DNA from: Bacteroidales bacterium
GTDB taxonomy: Bacteria; Bacteroidota; Bacteroidia; Bacteroidales; Muribaculaceae
NCBI GenBank assembly: GCA_004553485.1
Contig: SFLG01000002.1
Coordinates: 24,855-88,854 of the forward strand
DNA length: 64,000 bases
Direction: 5' to 3'
Both the position numbers and the translations under genes were made by a program. The notes beneath the pieces are model-generated. The model had not been told where the DNA came from. It worked only from the letters and a program-made list of their open reading frames with translations, and ran no database searches. Shown one piece after another: positions 1 through 8,859 of the stretch (positions are counted from its first letter, which is position 1; each line of letters starts with the position of its first letter).

Positions 1-942
<942 letters not shown>

Positions 943-960
943 GTCACAGCGCCGAACCGG

Positions 961-1001
961 AAAAAAACGAGCGCCGTGCCCAGACCCGGGTACGGCGCTC
1001 G
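961..1001. terminator. Bidirectional terminator between kbl and miaB
   Basis: A 10-base perfect stem (968-977 with 992-1001), extended inward by about four more pairs, lies between the convergent ends of kbl and miaB. Seven A residues (961-967) precede it, so on the minus strand the hairpin is followed by a U run. It is therefore a strong intrinsic terminator for miaB and a weaker one for kbl. Confidence 0.75.
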
Positions 1002-1065
1002 CTTTACATCTCAAGTCAAGTGTAAGAGAGGGCCCTGAGATACGTATAAGATGTATAATCCCCAC

Positions 1066-2412
1066 TCAGACCGGCTCGGCCAGGAGGGTGGCACTGGTGG
1101 CGTCGGTGACGCGCACGCGCACCAGGTCGCCGGGACGGTGGTCGCCGCGGGCAAAGACCACGGCCTTGTTCTGCGACGTGCGTCCCACCAGCTGCTCGGT
1201 GCTGCGCTTCGATACACCCTCGGCAAGCACCTCGAACTCCTTGCCGATGTCGCGCCGGTTCGATGCCAGCGACAGCTCGTTCTGGAGGGCAATCATGCGG
1301 TTCAGGCGCTCGATTTTCACCTCCTCGGGCACGTTGTCGGGCATAGTGCGCGCGGCCAGGGTGCCGGGGCGCTCGCTGTATTTGAACATGAACGAGGCGT
1401 CAAAACCCACCTCGCGCATCAGCGACAGCGTCTGCTCGAAGTCCTCCTCGGTCTCGTCGTGGAAGCCGGTGAACATGTCGGTAGTGATAGCGCAGTCGGG
1501 CATGGCGGCGCGTATTGCGGCGATGCGTCCCAGGTACCACTCGCGGGTGTACTTGCGGTTCATGGCCTTCAGCACCTTGCTCGACCCGGACTGCACGGGC
1601 AGGTGTATGTGGCGGCAGATGTTGGGCTCGGCGGCCATGACGGCGATGGTCTCGTCGGTCATGTCCTTGGGGTGTGAGGTGGTGAAGCGCACACGCATCG
1701 GAGCCACGGCGCGTGCCACCTCGCGCAGCAGGGCGGGGAAGTCGGTGACGGTGCCGTCGTCGTTGGTGTAGCGGTACGAGTTGACGTTCTGGCCCAGCAA
1801 CGTCACCTCCTTGTAGCCGCGGCTTTTAAGGTCGGCCACCTCGTTGAGGATGGATGGCACGGGACGGCTGCGCTCGCGGCCGCGGGTGTAGGGGACGATG
1901 CAGTACGAGCAGAAGTTGTTGCATCCGCGCATAATCGACACAAAACCCGACACCGTGGCGCGTCCCACACGTTTGGGCAGGATGTCGCGGTAGGTCTCGG
2001 TGGTGCTCAGCTGCACCGACATGGCGGGGTGGCCGGCCTCGGCCTGGGCGAAGAGGGCGGGCAGGTCAAGGTAGTTGTCCGGGCCGGCGACGATGTCGAC
2101 GCCGTATTTCTCGGTCAGCTCGTGCTGGGTGCGCTCGGCCATGCAGCCGATTACGCCCACCAGCAGGGGCGTGTTTTTGCGGGCATTGCGCACGGCGGCA
2201 AGCTGGCGCAGGCGGTTGGCAATCTTTTGCTCGGCGTTGTCGCGTATGCTGCAGGTATTGAGCAGGATAGCGTCGGCGTCGTCGACACTGTCGGCGAGGG
2301 CGTAGCCGTCCATGCCCATTATCGAGGCCACGACCTCGCTGTCGGCCACGTTCATCTGGCAGCCGTAGGTTTCTATGTAGAGCCGGCGTTCGGTCTGTGC
2401 TTTTGTTGTCAT
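1066..2412 (-). CDS. miaB: tRNA-2-methylthio-N6-dimethylallyladenosine synthase MiaB
   Basis: This radical SAM methylthiotransferase adds a methylthio group to i6A37 in tRNAs that read UNN codons. The 448-residue length is normal. The N-terminal UPF0004 domain has its three cluster cysteines (YGCQMN near residue 18, NTCSIR, GCMAER). The radical SAM CxxxCxxC motif is in RGCNNFCSYCIVPY at about residues 162-175, and a C-terminal TRAM domain ends the protein. The YGCQMN and RGRERSR motifs favour MiaB over RimO or MtaB. It is transcribed divergently from the CoA transferase gene and shares a compact promoter region with it. Confidence 0.96.
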   Translation of the reverse strand: MTTKAQTERRLYIETYGCQMNVADSEVVASIMGMDGYALADSVDDADAILLNTCSIRDNAEQKIANRLRQLAAVRNARKNTPLLVGVIGCMAERTQHELTEKYGVDIVAGPDNYLDLPALFAQAEAGHPAMSVQLSTTETYRDILPKRVGRATVSGFVSIMRGCNNFCSYCIVPYTRGRERSRPVPSILNEVADLKSRGYKEVTLLGQNVNSYRYTNDDGTVTDFPALLREVARAVAPMRVRFTTSHPKDMTDETIAVMAAEPNICRHIHLPVQSGSSKVLKAMNRKYTREWYLGRIAAIRAAMPDCAITTDMFTGFHDETEEDFEQTLSLMREVGFDASFMFKYSERPGTLAARTMPDNVPEEVKIERLNRMIALQNELSLASNRRDIGKEFEVLAEGVSKRSTEQLVGRTSQNKAVVFARGDHRPGDLVRVRVTDATSATLLAEPV

Positions 2413-2458
2413 AGCAGGAAAATGTATTGTCGGGCTAACTGTATTTTGCGTATAAATA

Positions 2459-2490
2459 TTTGTTCAGTTGCGCTATAATTTTTAATTTTG
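2459..2490 (+). promoter_or_regulatory. Bacteroidetes sigma-A promoter for the CoA transferase
   Basis: A -33 TTTG (2459-2462), a 20-base gap and a -7 box TAATTTTG (2483-2490) match the Bacteroidetes consensus. Transcription should begin near 2497, about 75 bases before the ATG at 2572. This rules out the longer frame opening at 2488. Confidence 0.7.
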
Positions 2491-2492
2491 CA

Positions 2493-2522
2493 CAAAATTA
2501 CAAAAAATACTGCGCGGGCAAA
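2493..2522 (-). promoter_or_regulatory. Bacteroidetes promoter for miaB, facing the CoA transferase promoter
   Basis: On the minus strand TTTG (2519-2522), 18 bases and TAATTTTG (2493-2500) form a promoter for miaB. Its -7 box and that of the plus-strand promoter form a perfect 18-base palindrome at 2483-2500, so the two predicted transcripts overlap at their 5' ends. Confidence 0.55.
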
Positions 2523-2571
2523 AGCCGGCGCACGCTTAATTGTCGAAACCAACCAATCAAACAGACAAAAA

Positions 2572-4068
2572 ATGCCTTTCAATCACATCACTCCCGATGA
2601 AGCAGCGCAGATAATCAACAACGGTGCTACTTTGGGATTGAGCGGTTTTACCGCTCCCGGCACTCCCAAGGGTGTTACCGAGGGTGTTGCACGCAAAGCC
2701 ATCAAAGAACATGAGGCAGGCCGCGAGTACAAGGTAAATATCTTTACCGGTGCCTCCACCAACCGCCATGTCGACACCATTCTGGCCGAGAACAACGCCA
2801 TCAACCGCCGCGCTCCGTACCAGAACCTCCCCGTATCGCGTCAGCACATCAACACACACGACATCCACTACTTCGACCGTCACCTGTCGGAGATGGCCCA
2901 GGAGACCCGCTACGGCTTCTACGGCCCCATCGACTTCGCCATCATCGAGGCCGCCGACATCACCCCCGACGGCGAGGTGCTGCTGGGCTGCGGCTTGGGC
3001 AACGTGCCCACCTACGCCCACATGGCCGACAAGATTTTCATCGAAATCAACCACAAGCTGCCCAAACACCTCCATGGCATGCACGACGTGGTGCTCCTCA
3101 ACGACCCCCCATACCGTCGCGAGGTGCCCATCTACCACGCCAACGACCGCATCGGCAGCCCTGTGCTCAAAATCGACCCCAAGAAGATTGTGGGCATCAT
3201 CGACACCGAAGAGTTTGACGGCGTAAAAGAGTTTACCGCCGTCGACGAGACGTCGACAAAAATCGGCAACAACGTTGTCAGCTTCCTGCTCAACGAGTAC
3301 CGCACCGGCCGCATCCCCAAGGAGTTCCTGCCCCTGCAGAGCGGCGTGGGCAACGTGGCAAACGCCGTGCTCTACGGCCTGGCCGAGGCCGACGAGCTGC
3401 CCAGCTTCATGATGTACACCGAGGTTATCCAGGACGCCGTGCTCGAGCTGATGAAGAGGGGCAAGTGCACCTTTGCCTCGACCTGCTCGATGACCTTCAG
3501 CGACGCCACCGAGGCCGAGCTGTTCTCGAACATGGACTTCTTCCACGACAAGATTGTGATGCGTCCCGCCGAAATCTCGAACAACCCCGAGGTTATCCGC
3601 CGTCTGGGCGTCATCGCCATGAACACCGCCCTTGAGGCCGACATCTTCGGCGCCGTCAACTCGAGCCACGTCCTTGGCGTGAAGATGATGAACGGCATCG
3701 GCGGCTCGGGCGACTTTGCCCGCAACGGCTACATCTCGATTTTCTCGTGCCCGTCGGTATCGAAGGGCGGTCTCATCTCCAACATCGTGCCCATGGTCAC
3801 CCACACCGACTCGTCGGAGCACTCGGTCGACGTCATCGTCACCGACCAGGGTATCGCCGACCTGCGTGGCACCGACCCCGTACAGCGAGCCGAGCGCATC
3901 ATCGAAAACTGCGCTCACCCCGACTACAAGCCCCTGCTGCGCGAGTACCTCAAGATGGGTAAGTTCGGCCAGACCCCGCACACCCTTCAGGCCGCCTTCG
4001 CCTTCCACGTGGCTTTCAACGAGACCGGCGACATGCGCAACGCCGACTTCGGCCGCTACATGAAGTAA
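2572..4068 (+). CDS. Acetyl-CoA hydrolase/transferase (succinyl-CoA:acetate CoA-transferase type)
   Basis: A 498-residue member of the class I CoA-transferase family (Cat1/AarC/Ach1-like). It moves CoA between acyl-CoA and acetate, linking acetate or succinate formation to energy conservation in fermenting Bacteroidales. The N-terminal half has the glycine-rich GLSGFTAPGTPKGV. The C-terminal half has the family's VNSSHVLGVKMMNGIGGSGD and the HSVDVIVTDQGIADLRG segment, and the active-site glutamate probably lies in FTAVDET. The ATG at 2572 is chosen because the promoter -7 box overlaps the longer frame's start and homology begins there. It stands alone, with a terminator downstream. The exact acyl donor cannot be read from sequence. 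Confidence 0.9.
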   Translation: MPFNHITPDEAAQIINNGATLGLSGFTAPGTPKGVTEGVARKAIKEHEAGREYKVNIFTGASTNRHVDTILAENNAINRRAPYQNLPVSRQHINTHDIHYFDRHLSEMAQETRYGFYGPIDFAIIEAADITPDGEVLLGCGLGNVPTYAHMADKIFIEINHKLPKHLHGMHDVVLLNDPPYRREVPIYHANDRIGSPVLKIDPKKIVGIIDTEEFDGVKEFTAVDETSTKIGNNVVSFLLNEYRTGRIPKEFLPLQSGVGNVANAVLYGLAEADELPSFMMYTEVIQDAVLELMKRGKCTFASTCSMTFSDATEAELFSNMDFFHDKIVMRPAEISNNPEVIRRLGVIAMNTALEADIFGAVNSSHVLGVKMMNGIGGSGDFARNGYISIFSCPSVSKGGLISNIVPMVTHTDSSEHSVDVIVTDQGIADLRGTDPVQRAERIIENCAHPDYKPLLREYLKMGKFGQTPHTLQAAFAFHVAFNETGDMRNADFGRYMK

Positions 4069-4120
4069 TCTCCCCACACTGAAAAATCCCCCGTGCGGCA
4101 GCCGCCGCCACGGCTCCATG

Positions 4121-4164
4121 AACAACAACCCTGTCCCGCCACCGCGGGCAGGGTTGTTGTTTTG
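4121..4164 (+). terminator. Rho-independent terminator after the CoA transferase gene
   Basis: A 13-base perfect stem (4121-4133 with 4149-4161) with an inner GC stem ends in a short T run 80 bases after the stop codon. The remainder of the gap to 4351 is AT-rich and shows no gene. Confidence 0.8.
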
Positions 4165-4350
4165 CCCGGCACCTGCCACCACTAATATTTTCGCAATAGC
4201 AAAGAACCTGCAAAGCCCTGTAACGTTATATACATACACAAATATATACGTACGCTACACAAATTAAATCACATAAACAACATAATCATTTAGCCGTGCC
4301 GCCGCCCTCACTCTCATCCTCCGGCACATAAACCGCTAATTCGTCGCAAC

Positions 4351-5718
4351 GTGGCCAATACAATAGATATGACAGGGGGAGGCAGCCTCACCCGCAAGAT
4401 AATAATGTTCGCACTGCCGCTTATCGCCAGCGGCATCGTGCAGCAGTCGTTCAACGCCATCGACGTGGCGGTGGTAGGAAAGTTCGTGGGCCCGCACGCC
4501 CTTGCCGCCGTCGGTGCCAACGGCCCCATCATCGCGCTGCTGGTGAACCTCTTCATCGGCATCTCGGTGGGCGCCAACGTCGTCATCGCCACGTGCATAG
4601 GCCAGCGCAACCGCCGCGACATCGGGCGCGCCGTGTCCACGTCGGCCCTCGTCGCCCTCATCGGCGGCCTTGCCCTGCTGGTGTTGGGAGTGACGGTGAC
4701 ACGCCCCATCCTTGAGTCGCTCGACACCCCCGCCGATATCCTCGACGCTGCCGCCAAGTACCTGCGAATCTACGCTTTGGGCTTCCCCGCGATGATGGTC
4801 TACAACTTCGGCAACGCCATCCTGCGGTCGATCGGCGACACCAAGCGGCCCTTCTACTGGCTGTGCATCGGCGGCGTGGTGAACGTCATCCTCAACCTCT
4901 TCCTTGTGCTGGTGTGCGATATGGGCGTGCACGGCGTGGCCATCGCCACCGTCTGCGCCAACTTTGTGTCGGCCGGCGGTATAGTGTGGATTTTGACCCA
5001 CGAGAAAAGTGACATCCGCCTCGACCTGCGTGCCATGAAGATGTGGCGCGCGCAGTTGCGCAAGATTATGCAGATAGGCCTTCCCGCCGGCCTGCAGGGC
5101 ATGGTCTTCGCCCTCTCCAATGTCTTCATCCAGGGCGCCATCAACAAGTTCGGCGCCGCCGCCGTCGCCGGTTCGGCCGCCGCCATCACCTACGAGATTT
5201 ACTGCTACTTTGTCGTCTCGGCCTTTGTGCAGGCCGCCGTGGCCTTTATGTCGCAGAACTACGGCGCGGGCCTCTACTCGCGCTGTCGCACCATCTACCT
5301 GCGCTGCCTCTTCCTCGGCATGGGCAGCTGCGCGGTCCTCAATGTGCTGATAGTCTGCTTCCACGTGCAATGCCTCAGCGTCTTCACCGCCGACCCGGAG
5401 ACACTGCGCTACGCCATGGAGCGCCTGACCACCGTTCTCGCCTTCCAGTGGATAGCCACCACCTACGAGGTCTCGGCCGGCGCCATGCGCTCCGTGGGCT
5501 ATTCGCTTACGCCCACCGTCATCATCATCTTTGGCACCTGCGTGCTGCGCATAGTGTGGGTGCACATCCAGAGCTTCACCTCCTTCCCCCGCCTGCTGCT
5601 CATCTACCCCATCTCGTGGACCATCACCGGCATCTGCGTCACCGCCGCCTGGATCTACGTCGCCCACAAGACCCTCAACCGCCCCGACTCGCCCCACTCC
5701 CTCCCCTCCGCCGCCTGA
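4351..5718 (+). CDS. MATE family multidrug efflux transporter
   Basis: A 455-residue inner-membrane MATE/NorM-type antiporter that exports drugs or metabolites using sodium or proton gradients. About twelve hydrophobic segments in two similar halves are visible. The first begins at FALPLIASGIVQQSFNAID, the usual MATE opening, and the family signature of glycines and prolines follows through the second half (IMQIGLPAGLQGMVFALSN). The start is either GTG 4351 or ATG 4369; residues SLTRKIIMFALP match the family N-terminus, so both are acceptable. It stands alone. The substrate cannot be inferred. Confidence 0.9.
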   Translation: MANTIDMTGGGSLTRKIIMFALPLIASGIVQQSFNAIDVAVVGKFVGPHALAAVGANGPIIALLVNLFIGISVGANVVIATCIGQRNRRDIGRAVSTSALVALIGGLALLVLGVTVTRPILESLDTPADILDAAAKYLRIYALGFPAMMVYNFGNAILRSIGDTKRPFYWLCIGGVVNVILNLFLVLVCDMGVHGVAIATVCANFVSAGGIVWILTHEKSDIRLDLRAMKMWRAQLRKIMQIGLPAGLQGMVFALSNVFIQGAINKFGAAAVAGSAAAITYEIYCYFVVSAFVQAAVAFMSQNYGAGLYSRCRTIYLRCLFLGMGSCAVLNVLIVCFHVQCLSVFTADPETLRYAMERLTTVLAFQWIATTYEVSAGAMRSVGYSLTPTVIIIFGTCVLRIVWVHIQSFTSFPRLLLIYPISWTITGICVTAAWIYVAHKTLNRPDSPHSLPSAA

Positions 5719-5852
5719 CCATCACCCCGTCCGACGGCAAGCTCAACATCAGCGGTGGTACCCTCATCACCTGCCCTGGGCTGGTGAGCGGCACATCGTA
5801 TACTGTCTCCAACGGCAGTAGCACTGTCACAGCTACGGCAGCCCTCAAATGA
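5716..5852 (+). pseudogene. C-terminal scrap of a carbohydrate-binding (Cthe_2159/DUF4353-like) lipoprotein
   Basis: Starting at the MATE stop codon, a different frame encodes about 45 residues ending KLNISGGTLITCPGLVSGTS, then YTVSNGSSTVTATAALK and a stop. This resembles the C-terminal tail of Bacteroidales Cthe_2159-like carbohydrate-binding lipoproteins. No start codon or body of the gene remains, so I read it as a deletion remnant joined directly to the MATE gene. The family assignment comes from memory of such tails and is tentative. Confidence 0.45.
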
Positions 5853-5866
5853 CAGGGCGGAGGCTT

Positions 5867-5913
5867 CGGGTTCTAAGCCCCGCAACAGTCTGACGGGTTC
5901 TAAGCCCCGCAAC
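5867..5913 (+). repeat. Two copies of a 20-base direct repeat
   Basis: The 20-base unit CGGGTTCTAAGCCCCGCAAC occurs at 5867-5886 and 5894-5913, a 27-base period, just after the gene remnant. The rest of 5914-6079 has no convincing gene. Confidence 0.8.
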
Positions 5914-6079
5914 CATTACTGTCATTGACAGATAGGACCGCTGTCATTGCGGTTCTGTTACCCTGCGATACAATCCCTGTGTCGGGCCTTTTCACGGGTC
6001 CGGCGCGGGGATTTTCTGTTGGAAGCGGGGGTGGTATGGAGGGTGTTTTGGCAAATTGCCACGAAAGGGGGCGGGATTT

Positions 6080-6110
6080 TTTGGCTTTTCAAAAAATTGT
6101 GGTAAATTTG
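6080..6110 (+). promoter_or_regulatory. Promoter of lplA
   Basis: TTTG (6080-6083), a 19-base gap and TAAATTTG (6103-6110) match the Bacteroidetes consensus closely. Transcription from about 6117 excludes the TTG codon at 6056 as the start and supports GTG 6140. Confidence 0.75.
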
Positions 6111-6139
6111 GACAACTGAAACACGTAGCACAGTTACTT

Positions 6140-7114
6140 GTGATAGAAGTTCTACTACCCGAAGGCCATAGAGAGCAGCCCCGCCGCGCGGCATTCTATC
6201 TGGCGCTGGAAGAGTGGGTTGCCCGCGAGCTGCCCCCCGCCGAGTATTGCCTGTGGTGGGTGGTGCGTCCCACTGTTGTGTTCGGGCGCAACCAGGACAT
6301 GAAGGCCGAGGTGAACGGCGAGTACTGCCGCAGCCACGGCATAGACATGATACGTCGCCGGTCGGGTGGCGGATGCATCTATGCCGACGGCGGCAACGTG
6401 ATGACCGGCTTTGTCACGCCGTCGGTAAACGTCGAGAGCACCTTCGCGCGGTTCACCGCCCTCATCGCCGCCCGGCTGCGTGCGATGGGACTTGACGCCG
6501 AGGCAACGGGCCGCAACGACATCACCGTCGGCGGCCGCAAAATCAGCGGTAACTCGTTCTACCACCTGCCCGGCCGCTCGATTGTGCACGGCACGATGCT
6601 CTATGACACCGACATGGAGAATATGCTCAACGCCATCACGCCGTCGCGCGCCAAGCTTGAGAGCAAGCAGGTGCAGTCGGTGAGCTCGCGCATCGTCACG
6701 GCGCGCGAGCTGCGTCCCGACCTGTCGTTCGCGCAGTTCCGCCGCGCCCTGTCTGACAACATCGCCGACGCGCAGTACGTCCTCACCGCGGACCAGGTGG
6801 CCGAGGTGGAGCGCCTCGAGCAGCGATACTACGACCCGGCCTACTTCTACGGCAGCCACAGCGCCCTCAACCGCGTGACACGCTACATCCCCGGCACGGG
6901 CACGGTGGGCCTGGCCGTCACCGTCGGCCCCGACGGTACGATTGCGACGCTGACGGTGAGCGGCGACTTCATGGACCCGGACGCGGTGGACGCCCTGTGC
7001 GACGCCGTCCGCGGACGTCGGCCCGACGGCATCGCCTTCGACGCCGACACGGTGGCCGGAGTGCCCACAGCAATCCTCGCCGAGATGATAGCCGAGTCGG
7101 CGGCCTTGGCGTAA
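6140..7114 (+). CDS. lplA: Lipoate-protein ligase A
   Basis: This ATP-dependent enzyme attaches free lipoate to lipoyl domains such as GcvH. The protein has 324 residues from GTG 6140. The core shows the family RRxSGGG motif (IRRRSGGGCIYADGGN), the GRNDITVGGRKISGN stretch with the catalytic lysine, and HGTMLYD. A C-terminal accessory domain with a conserved YYxPxxFYG-like segment follows. The start is fixed by the promoter at 6080-6110. It lies directly upstream of the glycine cleavage genes, whose H protein is its probable substrate, and may be transcribed with them because no terminator is visible between 7114 and 7182. Confidence 0.92.
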   Translation: MIEVLLPEGHREQPRRAAFYLALEEWVARELPPAEYCLWWVVRPTVVFGRNQDMKAEVNGEYCRSHGIDMIRRRSGGGCIYADGGNVMTGFVTPSVNVESTFARFTALIAARLRAMGLDAEATGRNDITVGGRKISGNSFYHLPGRSIVHGTMLYDTDMENMLNAITPSRAKLESKQVQSVSSRIVTARELRPDLSFAQFRRALSDNIADAQYVLTADQVAEVERLEQRYYDPAYFYGSHSALNRVTRYIPGTGTVGLAVTVGPDGTIATLTVSGDFMDPDAVDALCDAVRGRRPDGIAFDADTVAGVPTAILAEMIAESAALA

Positions 7115-7181
7115 GGTGCTGTAATTTTACGCTTAACATGAAACAAAATTTCTAACAAAACAGACATAAACCAACTAAACC

Positions 7182-7228
7182 ATGGAACAGAACGAAAACA
7201 AGACGACCTGTCTGCACGACCTGCACCT
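7182..7228 (+). pseudogene. gcvT: Orphaned 5' end of gcvT
   Basis: ATG 7182 opens a frame reading MEQNENKTTCLHDLHLA, a typical GcvT N-terminus. The frame then breaks. At 7229 the next conserved part, GIVEEHNAVREG, continues in another frame. About 18-20 residues that normally lie between them (the GAKM...FAGY.MP.QY block) are absent, so a deletion of length not divisible by three sits at about 7228/7229. Confidence 0.7.
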
Positions 7229-7252
7229 GGCATTGTCGAGGAGCACAACGCC

Positions 7253-8224
7253 GTGCGCGAGGGCGTGGGCGTGTTCGACGTCAGCCACATGGGCGAGGTC
7301 TACGTCGAAGGCACCGACGCCCGGCGCTTCGTCAACCACATATTCACCAACGACGTCACCAAAATCGGCGACGGCGATATCCTGTACGGCATGATGCTCT
7401 ACCCCAACGGCGGAGTAGTGGACGACCTGCTGGTATACCGCCTCGCCGAAAACGAGTATTTCCTTGTAATCAATGCCGGCAACATCGCCAAAGACCTTGC
7501 CTGGATACAGGACGCCGCCAAGGGCTACGATGTGCAGATAAACGACCTGTCGGACTACTACGGCGAGCTTGCCGTGCAGGGTCCCGAGGCCGAAAAGACC
7601 CTCAGCGATGTCCTCGGCATCGACGCTTCGGACCTCACGTTCTACACCTTCAAGGGCATCGAGAAGGATGACGAGAAGATGATAGTATCGCGCACGGGCT
7701 ACACCGGCGAGGACGGTTTTGAGGTCTATGCCTCGCACGAGGCCACCCGCCGTTTCTGGCAGAAGCTGATGGATGCCGGCGTACAGCCTTGCGGCCTGGG
7801 ATGCCGCGACACACTGCGCTTCGAGGCCGGTCTGCCCCTCTACGGCGACGAGCTCACCGCCGAAATCACCCCCGTCGAGGCCGGCCTGTCGATGTTCTGC
7901 AAACTCGACAAGGACGAGTTCATCGGCAAGGACGTGGTGGCACGCCAGAAGGCCGAGGGCGTCGACCGCAAGTCGGTAGGCCTCGAAATCGAAGGCCCCG
8001 CCATCGCACGTCACGGCTATGATGTCCTCGACGAGGACGGCAACGTCATCGGCACCGTCACCACCGGCTACCGCTCGATAACCCTCAACCGCAACCTGGC
8101 GATGGCCCTGGTCAACATCGGCAAGTCGAAGCTCGGCACCCCCGTCAGCGTCCGCGTCCGCCGCAAGACCTTCCCCGCCACCGTGGTCAAAAAACGCTTC
8201 TATACACCAAACTATAAGAAATAA
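7253..8224 (+). CDS. gcvT: Aminomethyltransferase GcvT (glycine cleavage T protein), N-terminus damaged
   Basis: GcvT transfers the methylene carbon from aminomethyl-lipoyl GcvH to tetrahydrofolate and releases ammonia. Homology runs from 7229 to the stop; the first usable start in this frame is GTG 7253, giving 323 residues against about 360-370 normally. Conserved parts present are GVFDVSHMGE, SRTGYTGEDGFEVY, GLGCRDTLRFEAGLPLYG and the C-terminal GTVTTGYRS. The missing N-terminal block contributes to the folate site in known structures, so activity is doubtful unless this is an assembly error. The other genes of the operon are intact, which argues that selection on the pathway continues. 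Confidence 0.8.
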   Translation: MREGVGVFDVSHMGEVYVEGTDARRFVNHIFTNDVTKIGDGDILYGMMLYPNGGVVDDLLVYRLAENEYFLVINAGNIAKDLAWIQDAAKGYDVQINDLSDYYGELAVQGPEAEKTLSDVLGIDASDLTFYTFKGIEKDDEKMIVSRTGYTGEDGFEVYASHEATRRFWQKLMDAGVQPCGLGCRDTLRFEAGLPLYGDELTAEITPVEAGLSMFCKLDKDEFIGKDVVARQKAEGVDRKSVGLEIEGPAIARHGYDVLDEDGNVIGTVTTGYRSITLNRNLAMALVNIGKSKLGTPVSVRVRRKTFPATVVKKRFYTPNYKK

Positions 8225-8226
8225 TT

Positions 8227-8261
8227 CAGATTTTAAAGTTCATTTTGAGCTTTAAAATCTG
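8227..8261 (+). terminator. Stem-loop between gcvT and gcvH
   Basis: A perfect 12-base inverted repeat (8227-8238 and 8250-8261, 11-base loop) lies just after the gcvT stop. No T run follows, so it may be a processing or attenuation element rather than a full terminator. Confidence 0.45.
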
Positions 8262-8266
8262 AGGCT

Positions 8267-8353
8267 TATGGGTTTATAAGTTTATGGGTTTATGGGTCAC
8301 ATAAATAACATACATCACATAAACCATATAAACCACATAAACCACATAACCCT
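8267..8353. repeat. 8-base and 9-base tandem arrays between gcvT and gcvH
   Basis: Four 8-base units of TATGGGTT type (8267-8298) are followed by six 9-base units of CATAAACCA type (8300-8353). The two arrays are partly complementary and could pair with each other in a transcript. Confidence 0.75.
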
Positions 8354-8406
8354 CAAACTGAGCTTGCTAAACTTAATATATAAAAATCATTTAAACATAT
8401 ACAGCT

Positions 8407-8778
8407 ATGATAAAATACCTTCCCTCGCACGAGTATGTCCGCGTTGACGGCAACTATGGTTACATCGGCATCTCGCCCTACGCCGCCAAGCAGCTTGGCA
8501 ACATTGTTTACGTCGATATGCCCGAAGTTGATGACGAGGTGGAAGCCGGCGAAGACTTCGGCGCCATCGAGTCGGTAAAGGCCGCCTCCGACCTGTTCGC
8601 TCCCGTTTCGGGCACCGTTGTCGAGGTAAACGAGAAACTCGCCGACAACCCCGGCCTCGTGGGTCAGGACCCCATGGAGAACTGGATCATCAAGGTCGAG
8701 ATGTCCAACCCCGGCGACCTGGAGAAACTTCTCACCCCCGAGCAGTACGAGGAACTCTGCGCCAACGAGGAGCACTAA
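8407..8778 (+). CDS. gcvH: Glycine cleavage system H protein
   Basis: GcvH is the lipoylated carrier that shuttles the aminomethyl group from the P protein to the T protein and is reoxidised by lipoamide dehydrogenase. The 123-residue length is typical. The lipoyl-lysine motif ESVKAASDLFAPVSG is present (lysine near residue 59), as are the N-terminal HEYVRV and the C-terminal NPGDLEKLLTPEQY. It sits between gcvT and gcvPA in the same direction. LplA, encoded just upstream, is the likely modifying enzyme. Confidence 0.96.
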   Translation: MIKYLPSHEYVRVDGNYGYIGISPYAAKQLGNIVYVDMPEVDDEVEAGEDFGAIESVKAASDLFAPVSGTVVEVNEKLADNPGLVGQDPMENWIIKVEMSNPGDLEKLLTPEQYEELCANEEH

Positions 8779-8859
8779 TCCTCCAAACATTTAATCTGAG
8801 TCGGTCTTACGACCCCTCGAATAAACAACACACCTGTTAACACCCCTCTCAAAGCGTCT

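Noticed and set aside
2557..4239. 560-codon open frame antisense to the CoA transferase
   Set aside because: Same shadow effect; no recognisable domain, and the sense gene has a promoter and terminator.
5043..5850. Long alternate frame across the MATE gene, with the last 45 residues real-looking
   Set aside because: Only the tail after 5716 resembles a protein; the rest is a shadow of the MATE gene.
7114..7182. Glycine riboswitch ahead of gcvT
   Set aside because: The gap is only about 67 bases and lacks the tandem aptamer structure.
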